Origin: Intestinimonas timonensis
GTDB lineage: Bacteria > Bacillota > Clostridia > Oscillospirales > Oscillospiraceae
Reading direction: 5' to 3'
Length of the DNA stretch: 64,000 bases
NCBI RefSeq assembly: GCF_900626145.1
Contig: NZ_LR130817.1
Location: 488,335-552,334, forward strand
Positions 35,501 through 43,548 of the stretch are shown here, piece by piece; within the stretch, counting starts at the first letter, position 1, and the number at the start of each line of letters is the position of its first letter. The notes below the pieces were generated by a model that worked only from the letters and a program-made list of their open reading frames with translations, ran no database searches and was not told the DNA's origin. A program made the position numbers and the translations under genes.

Positions 35501-36475
35501 ACTATGAAGGGCAGCATCAATATGGCGGACGGCAGCATTACTTGGGGCAGCGGCAACAGCCCGTGCTTGGTGTTGTATTGCAGTATTGCCGCCTCACCTC
35601 CTACCGGGTCATACAACTCGTATCCGTCCAGGGGAAGTACCAGTTGGCACAAGTCTATCAATGACGGAGATCTCTATGCTTCTTATACCTACGATGGCGG
35701 AGTGACCTGGACTTCGGCGATTAAGATTCGCGGTGAAGACGGCCAGAATGGTAAAGACGGCCAGGATGGTATGGACGGAAGCGATGCGACCGTCAATGAG
35801 CGAAACGTTTTTAATGTTTTGACAAATGGCGGTACAAAGTTTGGCGTTTTTAGTGATTCTTCGACACGCAAGCTGTATATCAATGCAAACTATATTCGTG
35901 CAGGTCAGATTGACGCCGATTTGATCACTCTTGGCAGTGATTATGGTGGATTCTGTTGCGCGAGGGGCAGCGACGGCGTGAGTTTTACTTACGGCGCTAA
36001 AATGTACGGAAGTGATGATGAATACTACTTTATTGCGACCAACAAAGGTGTGCGTATGCAGGCACCGGATCATGGTTTTACCATTACAAACAATGGTTTG
36101 TTTGCTGATGAAGAGATCTCGGTCGGATCTGATAGGAGATTGAAGCAAGCGATCGAGTACAGAATGGACAAGTACGAGAATTTCTTTATGAAGCTGAAAC
36201 CTGCTCAGTATCAGCTAAAAGCTGGAAAGTCTAAGAGACTTCATACTGGATTTATCGCGCAGGACGTTGAGCGTGCATTGTTGGAAAGTGGTTTGACGAC
36301 GAATGACTTTGCCGGCCTGACAATTACTCCTGTCCAAGAAGTCAATCCCAAAGACGGTATTGATGACGTTTTCTATCGTCTACGGTATGGGGAGTTTATC
36401 TCTTTGAATACCTACATGATTCAAACGCTTTACCGTCGCATCTCCGAACTGGAAGAAAAAATCAAGTCTTTGTAA
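32507..36475 (+). CDS. Tail-tip (Tal-like) protein with collagen-like stretch and peptidase S74 chaperone domain
   Basis: 1,322 residues, GTG start after AAAGGAGG. Residues 1-260 are the phage tail-hub domain (LGVIPWVSNLNFELNYADVS, YILQRP). Residues 280-400 are coiled coil. A long beta-rich shaft follows to 1050. GQNGKDGQDGMDG near 1085 is collagen-like. The last 120 residues begin GSDRRLKQAIEYRMDKYENF, the start of the peptidase S74 intramolecular chaperone, whose Ser-Lys pair cuts itself off after trimer folding. The protein is then a trimeric tip or spike that reaches the host surface. A hydrolase domain was not seen. Confidence 0.85.
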   Translation: MYLDYSKLEASQIKQPTLRLQTLAGKELGVIPWVSNLNFELNYADVSRVEFDVPRHSDGKINPVYRLLTSYKMLFTEQLGIYILQRPATSGDGVSEVKHITGYSIEQLFEKKKLYLEEGTYNFWNPVQPEDTILGRILELDTTWSIGYVDPKLIGCYRTFDEYDSDALSFCYGSAMEKYNCTIVFDVYARTISAYDAGKSRGTVPIYLSYQNLVDAVDLEELTDDMVTKLHLYGSDDLSIRDVNPIGTDYMVNLSYFISNGDFDVIAEGSTVTLAERVKSWNAAIKSNQTHYTNLVAARASRTAQRLAEEVTLASLKGDLEVLTTQQSVIIQTMALESTAAGKTSQQQQLTEINEKISAKNSEIEAQETVIANLQAEIDRYTTDIQGVVEQLSISKYFTKAEQKILNHYLIEGEAAEETFVATDVDTSASGAISTLQGEVTLTGADIAQASLNGKSMYAIAGGVLKIASAKLTADIVRGTLEVNPSTNEYVLTVYMGSTTFDEHSFPSGLVTASGILSQFSSDISPVSQDGVTENKGTQISFEAGTSKLFFTVNVNEYQKYSVAQELYAFGEELLDEWAWPVYEFSIDTANFLFQKEFEPFKNKLEFGKSIYLNVGDGGVIEPKLIGVALDFENPEKLTLTFSNRFQKRDVVANWLSEVNKVSASSRSFDTSKYLYNRTANKTTQVSQFMENALNAAVNTIIGASNQSVVINGAGIQVGGDSKYQLRIVDNMIAMTDDGWKTAKLGIGRFYSDAKTGLKDDKGNDILIGETWGINTELLAGSLIIGNNLVLENANDNGVMQFKVDATGAWLYNASYIMQHDDGGLMIFDPKYGIVAGNKLLFNTNGTTVTPEFIDDWGDIKFDADGMPENANFYLDLRDGSAYFRGRIKADSGSIGGWELAENELHCGSNSTFVALNSSKDTNSLYAIWAGATKPENAKFWVKRDGTLHARDGEFSGTLSASRLSGNLTADPQSGGWLKGCGIDVNNGAFYVDPSGNVTMKGSINMADGSITWGSGNSPCLVLYCSIAASPPTGSYNSYPSRGSTSWHKSINDGDLYASYTYDGGVTWTSAIKIRGEDGQNGKDGQDGMDGSDATVNERNVFNVLTNGGTKFGVFSDSSTRKLYINANYIRAGQIDADLITLGSDYGGFCCARGSDGVSFTYGAKMYGSDDEYYFIATNKGVRMQAPDHGFTITNNGLFADEEISVGSDRRLKQAIEYRMDKYENFFMKLKPAQYQLKAGKSKRLHTGFIAQDVERALLESGLTTNDFAGLTITPVQEVNPKDGIDDVFYRLRYGEFISLNTYMIQTLYRRISELEEKIKSL

Positions 36476-36485
36476 GGAGGACTAT

Positions 36486-36665
36486 ATGAAGGATCAAGTT
36501 ATGCAGCAACTGGGATTCGTGCTGAATGCGCTGAACAATGTCTATGTAAAAGGCAAGGCGAATTTGGCAAATCTGAGTGGTAGTATCGCCATTCTCGAAG
36601 AGGTTGCCGACGTTTTGAACAATGCGGAAATTGTTGAAGCTACTTCAAAATCCGCTGAAAAATAA
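36486..36665 (+). CDS. Small helical tail-associated protein
   Basis: 59 residues, with AAGGAGG six bases before the ATG. The sequence starts MKDQVMQQLGFVLNALNNVY and forms a helix-rich protein with a regular hydrophobic pattern. Unknown family. It sits tightly between the tail-tip gene and the baseplate gene. Confidence 0.65.
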   Translation: MKDQVMQQLGFVLNALNNVYVKGKANLANLSGSIAILEEVADVLNNAEIVEATSKSAEK

Positions 36666-36688
36666 TATTTGAAAGGGCGGTGATAGGT

Positions 36689-37075
36689 ATGAATTGTGAT
36701 TACAGCCCTTACTCACTTCCTACCATCGACTTTGTGGGAGGATCAACGCAGGAACTTGTGTTCCACACGTTCTTTTCACAAAACAAAAAGCCGTTTGATC
36801 TATCCTCCTGTACGGCCAGTTTTGCGTTGATCAATTTTGTCAACAAAAACGGATCACCGCTTATTGCCAAACCGATGGAGGTTAGTAAGAGTGAGGACGG
36901 CGACGGAACTGTAACAAATGTTCTGCGTGTGGTGTTGCTGCCAGAGGAAACGGTAGATCTGGTCGGTAAGTTTATCTATCAGATTACTATTCAGGATATC
37001 TCAGGGGAAATTGAGATCCCGGATCAGGGTATTATTCGCATTGCGAACAATATCAACAAAAGTTTCCTCCATTAA
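36689..37075 (+). CDS. Baseplate upper-protein-like (BppU-type N-terminal domain)
   Basis: 128 residues from ATG 36689. The order of strands in DFVGGSTQELVFHTFFSQNKKPFDLSSC, IVLLPEETVDLVGKF and QITIQDISGEI-like segments is the pattern of the BppU N-terminal domain that plugs onto Dit. It is short because it has only this domain. Position after the tail tip fits. Confidence 0.6.
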   Translation: MNCDYSPYSLPTIDFVGGSTQELVFHTFFSQNKKPFDLSSCTASFALINFVNKNGSPLIAKPMEVSKSEDGDGTVTNVLRVVLLPEETVDLVGKFIYQITIQDISGEIEIPDQGIIRIANNINKSFLH

Positions 37076-37089
37076 GCAACAAAGAAAAT
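37074..37089 (+). promoter_or_regulatory. Operator-like repeat copy
   Basis: AAGCAACAAAGAAAAT, then CATTGAG. It begins at the stop of the baseplate gene, 22 bases before the next start. Same element as at 3798 and 22941. Confidence 0.55.
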
Positions 37090-37110
37090 CATTGAGAAAG
37101 GATGAGGACG

Positions 37111-37515
37111 ATGAATACGACCTATTTTCTGAATTTGGTGTCAGGCAACGTGTTTGGCTCCAAGAAAACCCCGGCTTTGCCTGAGAAATATTATCTGGGT
37201 CTGAGTAGCGCCGCGCCTGCTCTGGATGGCAGTGGCGTTGTTGAGCCTGGTGAGGGCGCCGGCTATGCTCGTGTAGAGCTGACTTCTTTGAGCGCCCCTG
37301 TTAATGGTGTCGTGACCAACAATGCTGCGATTGATTTTGCGGAGAGCACTTCCGAGTGGGGCACTATGACCCACTTTGTTGTTTACGATGCTCTGACTGG
37401 TGGCAACCTGCTGATGTACGGCGAGCTGTCTGCAAGTCGTCGTGTTGAGGCTGCAACCATCATGACCATCAAGCTGGGTTCTCTGAACCTGTCTGTGGTG
37501 AACCCGACGGCATAA
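37111..37515 (+). CDS. Small tail/baseplate protein
   Basis: 134 residues from ATG 37111 after AGGATGAGG. The pattern YYLGLSSAAP, GYARVEL, SEWGTMTHFVVYDA and LLMYGEL is a known type of small phage tail protein in which a beta-sandwich presents loops. Codon use is fairly biased, so it may be an abundant virion part. Exact role unknown. Confidence 0.6.
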   Translation: MNTTYFLNLVSGNVFGSKKTPALPEKYYLGLSSAAPALDGSGVVEPGEGAGYARVELTSLSAPVNGVVTNNAAIDFAESTSEWGTMTHFVVYDALTGGNLLMYGELSASRRVEAATIMTIKLGSLNLSVVNPTA

Positions 37516-37528
37516 GGAGCGATAGGAG

Positions 37529-38452
37529 ATGAAGGAGTACGATATTTTCCTGAAACAGCGTTTGACTGAAGGTTCAATCATCGTTTACTCCCTCCCATTT
37601 CGTGATGGCGTATCAGCTGTAAACAGAGTAGTTTTGCGGGCGATGCTGTCATATTTCAGCCTGCAAAAGAAAATTGCAGTGGCAAATCAATCTGCTCTGT
37701 TGTCGGAGATCGACGAGATGCTGGCTACGGTCAGTGAGAAAATCGGTGATCAAGTTTGTCTGGAAGCGAGCGCCGCACTTACTATCAAGTATCGAAACGA
37801 ACTGGAGCAGGCAGCGATGAGGCTGGATATCCCAGCTTTCACGCTGTTTGCCCAGAGTTTCTTTGCCTTGGAAAGTCAAATCGGTATCAAAGTTAGCCAG
37901 CCGATTGCTTATGCTAAGAGTTCCCTTGGCGATGCGCAGAGTGCAATGGCGATTGTAGCAAAAAGTCTTGCGGAACAAAAGCAAGTCTTTGACACTATTC
38001 AAAATCAGACTGTTTTTGGTGCAAATGATCTTGCATTTCGGAAACACGATTTTGAGTCAGGCAGTAGTGCGATCGGTATTGACCAGACAAGCCCGGAGCT
38101 GCTTTATCGCTATACAACAGGAATGGAGGCCGCATTTGCGATTGCGGCAAGCATTGGAGAAACAGAGTTCCACTATTCTCTGGGGGACGGTAGCAATGCA
38201 ATCGGTATTGAGACTTCCGAACCAGAAACTATTGCAGAAAAGAAACTGCAAATTGGTAATGCTATCGAAGTGTTCTACGAACTGGTTGTCGAGACGATCA
38301 GCTTGTTTGCTGTGTCAAATGATGCAGAGATCCTAATGACACTGAATGCGGGCATGAAGCGCTACCGCCTGTTGTCAGATCTGGACGATAAAACCTTGGC
38401 AGAGATCGACGATATGACTCTGGAAGAGTTGGACTTTGTTGTACTTGCTTAG
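37529..38452 (+). CDS. Virion-associated protein, unknown
   Basis: 307 residues. Two copies of a short motif appear: SGSSAIGIDQTSPELLYRY near 180 and DGSNAIGIETSEPETIAEK near 225, each beside a helical segment. This suggests an internal duplication. The N- and C-terminal parts are helical. No family recognised. It lies in the baseplate/fibre block. Confidence 0.55.
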   Translation: MKEYDIFLKQRLTEGSIIVYSLPFRDGVSAVNRVVLRAMLSYFSLQKKIAVANQSALLSEIDEMLATVSEKIGDQVCLEASAALTIKYRNELEQAAMRLDIPAFTLFAQSFFALESQIGIKVSQPIAYAKSSLGDAQSAMAIVAKSLAEQKQVFDTIQNQTVFGANDLAFRKHDFESGSSAIGIDQTSPELLYRYTTGMEAAFAIAASIGETEFHYSLGDGSNAIGIETSEPETIAEKKLQIGNAIEVFYELVVETISLFAVSNDAEILMTLNAGMKRYRLLSDLDDKTLAEIDDMTLEELDFVVLA

Positions 38453-38468
38453 GAAAGGAGTAAGAAAA

Positions 38469-38759
38469 ATGTCACAGGCACATTTGGGTTGTTTTAGCGG
38501 GACTGTGACGCCGAATGTCAATATGCTGGATATCTTCAAACAGAATGAGCGTGCGGATAATCCCAATAGCATTTTGAACTTCGGTCAAATGTCGCTGCGG
38601 AAGCTCAGTATGATTTGCCCAGAAGGAACGAAAGTGAAAATCAACGGGAAGGAGATCCCACTGATCACTGGTATTTTTGAGCTGGGCATGGATCAGATTA
38701 ACATTACGTCTCTGGAATTTTCTGAGGCGGTTAATGTCAATATTTACTATATGTTCTGA
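38469..38759 (+). CDS. Small tail-block protein, unknown
   Basis: 96 residues from ATG 38469, which follows AAAGGAG. Beta-rich, starting MSQAHLGCFSGTVTP and with CPEGTKVKINGKEIP. Spacing to both neighbours is under 20 bases, so it is part of the same operon. No function is suggested by sequence. Confidence 0.55.
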   Translation: MSQAHLGCFSGTVTPNVNMLDIFKQNERADNPNSILNFGQMSLRKLSMICPEGTKVKINGKEIPLITGIFELGMDQINITSLEFSEAVNVNIYYMF

Positions 38760-38773
38760 GAGGAGGCACAATT

Positions 38774-39157
38774 ATGGCTGATTTGAGCTGGATTTCTGCC
38801 TTGACTAATCAGGGCGGAGGCGGCGGTTCTTCTGGCGGTGTTTCTGACTATGACCAGTTGAAAAACCGCCCTGTAACAAACATTGCAGGAACCGGAACTG
38901 TAATCAGTGCTTTGGAGACCGGTGTTTACAATATCGAAGGTACGTGGAAACTTACACCCGATGATATTGAGCGTGAAACATTGGCTGATGACCTGTTCTA
39001 TGTAATGAACAATGGCGCGGAAAGCAAACTGACATGGATCAGTGCTGGTCAGATTAAAACCTATGGCGTCCCCGTTGGCGGTACTGCTGCTGATATTACA
39101 GAAGGATCTATTGCTACTACTGAGGAAGTAGTACGCAATATGGTAGGAGTATTCTGA
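38774..39157 (+). CDS. Gly-rich-linker tail protein
   Basis: 127 residues. The N-terminal helix MADLSWISALTNQ is joined by a Gly/Ser linker to SDYDQLKNRPVTNI, a motif that often begins the trimeric fibre-tip or linker domains of Firmicute phages. A beta-rich domain follows. The same Gly-rich leader style appears in the DGR target (SGGGGGTGG). It may attach a receptor-binding head. Confidence 0.55.
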   Translation: MADLSWISALTNQGGGGGSSGGVSDYDQLKNRPVTNIAGTGTVISALETGVYNIEGTWKLTPDDIERETLADDLFYVMNNGAESKLTWISAGQIKTYGVPVGGTAADITEGSIATTEEVVRNMVGVF

Positions 39158-39174
39158 TTTCGTGCCAGTCGAAA

Positions 39175-39246
39175 AAGCTGCAAAGAAAATCAATTTCATG
39201 CAAACGGGCAACAATCTGGATGCAGAGATGTTTTCTTTACAAATAT
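39175..39246. promoter_or_regulatory. Operator-like repeat pair before the fibre gene
   Basis: Forward copy AAGCTGCAAAGAAAAT at 39175-39190 and an inverted copy GTTTTCTTTAC at 39230-39240. The spacing is close to that of the pair at 3747-3814. No good -35/-10 lies between the two copies. Confidence 0.5.
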
Positions 39247-39284
39247 ATCAATCCACAATACGTGAGAAGAAAGGATGAAATGCT

Positions 39285-40376
39285 ATGACTGCAAACTACA
39301 AACTCGTGTACCATGGTAACAAGGCCAACCTGCCTGCCGTTCGTGATGCTGGTAGCTTCTACCTGACTGACGACACCCGCGAGCTGTATTTCGGTGACAA
39401 GAAGTACGGTGAGGGCGTCCGTCTCTATACCAGCGCTGAGGGTAAGCCTGCCACTCCTGCCGAGGGCGTGATCTATGTCAATACCGATACCGGTGTTGGC
39501 GAGGTCTACAATGGCTCCGCTTGGGTTGTTGTGATCAAGGGTTATGCTACCGCTATCGGCGAGAACGCTGATGACAGCACTGTGCCTACCAGCAAGGCGG
39601 TGAAGGACTACACCGATGCGAAGGTCGCAGAAGTTGCCGGCATTGTTGATGGTCTGGGCGCTCTGGCAAAGAAGGACGAGGTGAGCGAGACCGAGCTGGA
39701 GGCTACCCTGAAGGCCAAGATCAACGGCAAGGCTGAACAGACCGATCTGGACGCCGCCAATGGCAAGCTGACCACTCTGATTGGTGCTGATGCCGGTAAG
39801 TCTGCCCGTACCATCGCCAATGAGGAGCTGGCTGCCCAGCTGATCCCTGAGAGCGCCAAGGAGTCTCTGAATACTCTGGCCGAGATCGCCGCTTGGATTC
39901 AGTCTCACCCCGATGACGCCTCTGCGATGAATCAGGCTATCACCGCCCTGCGGAACCTGGTTGGCACTCTGCCCGAGGGAGCTGTCAGCGACACCGTGGT
40001 TGCCTACATCAAGGAGTATACTGACGGCGCTATCGCCGCTCTGAACATCGGTGACTATGCCAAGGCTGCTGACCTGACTGCTGCTATTGGCCGCATCGCT
40101 GCTCTGGAGAAGGATACCCACACCCACGCTAACAAGGCTCTGCTCGACACCTACGATCAGACCAACGAGGATCTGAAGGACGCTGTTGCCAAGAAGCACA
40201 GCCACGCCAACAAGACCGAACTGGATAAGATCGTTGAGGGCGACAAGGCTAAGTGGGATGCTGCGGCTGCAAAGGCTCACGAGCACGCCAACAAGACCGA
40301 GCTGGACAAGATCGCTGAGGGCGACAAGGCTAATCTGGACGCTGTTGTTGCAGCTCTGACTGTCGGTACGTTCTGA
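39285..40376 (+). CDS. Tail fibre protein with H-x-H repeats
   Basis: 363 residues. The N-terminal part (FYLTDDTRELYFGDKKYGEG) is the small beta domain found at the start of many fibres. The middle is helical. The C-terminal part has three repeats with HTHANK, HSHANK and HEHANK, each followed by ELDKI or similar and EGDKA. H-x-H repeats in trimeric fibres bind metal down the axis (established for T4-type fibres). Codon use is strongly biased, so it is an abundant part. Confidence 0.75.
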   Translation: MTANYKLVYHGNKANLPAVRDAGSFYLTDDTRELYFGDKKYGEGVRLYTSAEGKPATPAEGVIYVNTDTGVGEVYNGSAWVVVIKGYATAIGENADDSTVPTSKAVKDYTDAKVAEVAGIVDGLGALAKKDEVSETELEATLKAKINGKAEQTDLDAANGKLTTLIGADAGKSARTIANEELAAQLIPESAKESLNTLAEIAAWIQSHPDDASAMNQAITALRNLVGTLPEGAVSDTVVAYIKEYTDGAIAALNIGDYAKAADLTAAIGRIAALEKDTHTHANKALLDTYDQTNEDLKDAVAKKHSHANKTELDKIVEGDKAKWDAAAAKAHEHANKTELDKIAEGDKANLDAVVAALTVGTF

Positions 40377-40401
40377 TCAGGGAATCCGGTAAACTGACCG
40401 A

Positions 40402-40435
40402 GGAGGGAGCGGCTTAGATGCCGCCCCTCCTTTTT
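40402..40435 (+). terminator. Intrinsic terminator after the fibre gene
   Basis: Stem GGAGGG-A-GCGGC with GCCGC-CCCTCC, loop TTAGAT, then TTTTT. Confidence 0.9.
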
Positions 40436-40456
40436 CAATTAAAGGAGGTGTACAAA

Positions 40457-40987
40457 TTGTCCCTATTCAACGTAAACCAGACGGTTGCCAGTAAAGCGCG
40501 GAATACATCTACGGTTCCGATCAAGGACAAACAATTCCTTATCGTAACTGATTCAGGTGACATCTTTTACGATTCTGACGGAACACGTGTTCAGTTGACG
40601 GATATCATCGTCCTGGACACAGAGTCACAACGTCTTGCGCTGACCTCACCGTTCGAGAAGTTCTACTTCGTGAAGGGATCTGGCGCTCTTTGGAGATATA
40701 ACAGCAGCTCATGGGTCAAATGTTCCGGTGGTGGAAGTATGTCGGTTGACAAGGTGCTGTCTGTTGCGTCTTGGTCAGACAATAAACAAAATATTGAGAT
40801 TTCTGGACTGACGGCAGATCAAAACGGCATCGTGGGCTTGTCTCAGAGTGTGTCCATGGAGGAAAGAGAGGCGGCAGAAACCGCCAGCCTTTATGTTTGT
40901 GGGCAGCAGGACGGTTCCTTTACTGTCGCCATTGGTGGAGACAAACCTACGTGTGATATCCCGATCACGGTTATTCTGTTCGGTTAA
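40457..40987 (+). CDS. Fibre-associated protein, paralogue of the next gene at its C-terminus
   Basis: 176 residues from TTG 40457, nine bases after AAAGGAGG; a longer frame would start inside the terminator. The N-terminal part has TVPIKDKQFLIVTDSGDIFYDSDG, a strand pair typical of phage fibre bases. The last 60 residues (GLTADQNGIVGLSQSVSMEER through ITVILFG) resemble the end of the next protein. Likely a small receptor-binding or fibre-attachment part. Confidence 0.6.
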   Translation: MSLFNVNQTVASKARNTSTVPIKDKQFLIVTDSGDIFYDSDGTRVQLTDIIVLDTESQRLALTSPFEKFYFVKGSGALWRYNSSSWVKCSGGGSMSVDKVLSVASWSDNKQNIEISGLTADQNGIVGLSQSVSMEEREAAETASLYVCGQQDGSFTVAIGGDKPTCDIPITVILFG

Positions 40988-41000
40988 GGAGGGATGAGCT

Positions 41001-41408
41001 GTGAGCCAAACAACGACGAACTATGGGCTTATCCTGGAAGACGATTCTTCGACAAAATTTAAGGACTGGCGTGAAGCAATCAACGGTGCATCTAACTCCA
41101 ACTTCATTAAGGTTGATGAGATTTTGGCGGAGAAAGGCGGCAAGAGCGTGAGTATTGAATGTACGCTGATCGCCAGCTCATGGGCAGGGGTAGATGCTCC
41201 GTTTACGCAAGAACTGGCCGTCACTAATCTTGGTGCTGCGCAAAACGGTAATATCTCGGTCGCTCATAGCGCAACTTTTGAGCAACGTGAGATGGCACGA
41301 GATGCCAAACTCTGCGTAACCGGGCAGTCTGATGGAAAGCTCATTATCTCAGCAGACGGTGAAATGCCCGATATTGATATCCCTGTGGTAATCACTCTCC
41401 TGGGATAA
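41001..41408 (+). CDS. Fibre-associated protein with duplicated C-terminal domain
   Basis: 135 residues, GTG start after AAGGAGG. The N-terminal DDSSTKFKDWREAINGASNSNF is the usual opening of fibre proteins that follow a baseplate hub. The C-terminal 60 residues (AAQNGNISVAHSATFEQREMA through VVITLLG) line up with the previous protein, so the domain was duplicated. It stands just before the DGR target. Confidence 0.6.
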   Translation: MSQTTTNYGLILEDDSSTKFKDWREAINGASNSNFIKVDEILAEKGGKSVSIECTLIASSWAGVDAPFTQELAVTNLGAAQNGNISVAHSATFEQREMARDAKLCVTGQSDGKLIISADGEMPDIDIPVVITLLG

Positions 41409-41427
41409 AAGAAAAGGAGGATTCAAT

Positions 41428-43521
41428 ATGCCTATTCTTGGCAATTTCCCCTCTGGTGGTGGAGGCGGAACAGGCGGTCTGACCCTGGCCGCTGTGACAG
41501 ATATTCAGACCTTGGCCGCTGCCGGCAAGGTTTATGTGAAGTGGACTGACCCTGACGATCTGGTTGTGGCCGGCTCCACACTGGCAGCATGGGGCGGCAC
41601 TCTGCTGGTGCGTAAGGCAGGTAGTGCCCCTGTAAGCCGTCGTGATGGTACGGTAGTTTTGGATAGCAAGACTCGCAATGCGTATCAGAACGAATACTTT
41701 TGCGATTCTGGCCTGACAGACGGTGTAACCTACTACTACAAGTTCTTTCCCTACACTACGCAGAGTTCCTATACGGATAGTGCGGACGACGAGTTCAGTA
41801 AGACGCCCGCTCCTGTGGCAGTTGGCGATGTGTCCAGCATGAGTGCTGTTGCCGCTGGTAATGGCAAGCTGGCACTGAAATGGAATGATCCTTCGGCTAC
41901 CGTGGTGAACGACGGTGTAACGCTGGCGACTTGGGCGAAGACTACTGTGGTAGTTAAGGCGGGCGGTTATGCTACTGATCCCGACGATGCAGATGCGGCG
42001 TATCGGTTGGCGGTAACGACCCGCAATCAGTATGCCAGTAGCCCGTTGACTGTTACCGGCCTGCAAAACGGAGTGACCTATTATGTGTCGTTCTTCCCGA
42101 CTTCTACAGATGGAGCGGTAAACACGGGCACTGCCAATCGTGTCACTGGCGTACCTAATCGGCTTGCGATCTCTACGGTTCCCAGTCAGAGTGGTAGCCT
42201 GACATATTCGGGCAATTCTCAAAGCCCGTCATGGAGCAACTATGATAGCTCCAAAATGACATTGGGTGGAGTTACAAGTGGCATTAACGCTGGAAGCTAT
42301 AACGCCACCTTGACTCCCAAAGACGATTATTGCTGGTCTGACGGTAGCACATCTGCTAAGACGGTAAGCTGGACTATCGGTAAAGCGGCAGGCTCTTTGA
42401 GCCTGAGCGCGACGAGCGTAGTTCTGAATAGTTCAACAAAAAGCAAAACAGTCATCGTTACCCGTGCCGGCGACGGCGCAATTTCCGCACAAACCAGTGA
42501 CGCCAGTGTTGCTACGGCTTCTGTCAGCGGGAACGTGGTGACTATCCAAAGCGTGAACGATAAGACTGGTACGGCGAAAATCACTATCAGTGTAGCCGCT
42601 GGTACAAACCATACTGCCCCTGGCAGTAAGACGGTCGCGGTGTCTGCGGAGTTCCTTCCTGCTGTCGGAACTGCATTGAACGACTGCTCTTGGGAAGATA
42701 TCAGCAAGATCGCTGCAGCTGGTTTGGCAAGCACATACTGGTCAGTCGGCGCAACAAAGACCATTACCATCAACGGTACAGTTGGAACACTTTCTCTTTC
42801 CAACCTGTCTGTTGATGTTTTTATTTTGGGCTTTGACCACAACAGCTCTGTCGAGGGCAGCAACAGGATTCACTTCCAGATCGGTAAGATCAGCAGTAAG
42901 TTGATTGGCCTGATTGACAGTGGCTACAGTAACTATTATACCAATGGTGCAAAGTATTTCAATATGAACCATTGGGGCAACTATAACTATGGTGGCTGGG
43001 CTGGTTGTGACCTGCGTTACGATGTTTTGGGTAGTACCGATGTGCCTCCTTCTGGCTACGGTTCTACTGTAACTACATCCAGAGTTGGTTATAACGCAAG
43101 TGCCACTTGTGCTACAAACCCTGTTGCGAATACGCTGATGGCTGCGCTTCCTGCTGACCTGAGAGCGGTTATGAAGGGCGTTACCAAATACGCCGATGCC
43201 GTTGGCAACAGCTCCAATGTGGCTGCGAATGTCAAGGCATTCACCGACTATCTGTTCCTGCTGGCTGAGTTCGAGGTACAGGGCACTCGTTATTATGCTA
43301 ACCAGTATGAGCAGAACTACCAGAAGCAGTACGCCTATTACTCTTCCGGTAACAGCAGGGTCATGTATAGACACAACGCTACCGGCTCTACGGCGTGGTG
43401 GTGGCTCCGTTCTGCTTATTGCAGCAACCTTTACAATTTCTGCTATGTGAGCACTGATGGCAGCGCCCTCGCTAGCACTGCGAGGTATGCGGCTGCGCTC
43501 GCGCCCGGCTTTGCTGTCTAA
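41428..43521 (+). CDS. Receptor-binding-like protein, target of the diversity-generating retroelement
   Basis: 697 residues. A Gly-rich leader (SGGGGGTGG) precedes two fibronectin-III-like repeats (about 20-120 and 130-240), Ig-like domains to about 410, and a C-terminal domain of the C-type-lectin/formylglycine-enzyme-like sort common in DGR targets (AWWWLRSA near residue 655). The variable repeat codes residues about 655-695, at the very end. These make the solvent-exposed ligand face in such folds. Varied residues sit between fixed ones such as NFC and TDGSA. It is the last gene of the fibre block, so host binding is the most likely job. Confidence 0.88.
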   Translation: MPILGNFPSGGGGGTGGLTLAAVTDIQTLAAAGKVYVKWTDPDDLVVAGSTLAAWGGTLLVRKAGSAPVSRRDGTVVLDSKTRNAYQNEYFCDSGLTDGVTYYYKFFPYTTQSSYTDSADDEFSKTPAPVAVGDVSSMSAVAAGNGKLALKWNDPSATVVNDGVTLATWAKTTVVVKAGGYATDPDDADAAYRLAVTTRNQYASSPLTVTGLQNGVTYYVSFFPTSTDGAVNTGTANRVTGVPNRLAISTVPSQSGSLTYSGNSQSPSWSNYDSSKMTLGGVTSGINAGSYNATLTPKDDYCWSDGSTSAKTVSWTIGKAAGSLSLSATSVVLNSSTKSKTVIVTRAGDGAISAQTSDASVATASVSGNVVTIQSVNDKTGTAKITISVAAGTNHTAPGSKTVAVSAEFLPAVGTALNDCSWEDISKIAAAGLASTYWSVGATKTITINGTVGTLSLSNLSVDVFILGFDHNSSVEGSNRIHFQIGKISSKLIGLIDSGYSNYYTNGAKYFNMNHWGNYNYGGWAGCDLRYDVLGSTDVPPSGYGSTVTTSRVGYNASATCATNPVANTLMAALPADLRAVMKGVTKYADAVGNSSNVAANVKAFTDYLFLLAEFEVQGTRYYANQYEQNYQKQYAYYSSGNSRVMYRHNATGSTAWWWLRSAYCSNLYNFCYVSTDGSALASTARYAAALAPGFAV
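43391..43512 (+). repeat. DGR variable repeat (VR)
   Basis: 122 bases matching the template repeat at 44503-44624 without gaps. There are 17 differences, all at template adenines (seven to T, six to G, four to C by my hand count), and none at C, G or T of the template. The shared 3' stretch GCGGCTGCGCTCGCGCCCGG serves as the initiation-of-homology segment. Confidence 0.95.
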
Positions 43522-43548
43522 TCCTCCGCAGAGTATCCCAATCCATAT

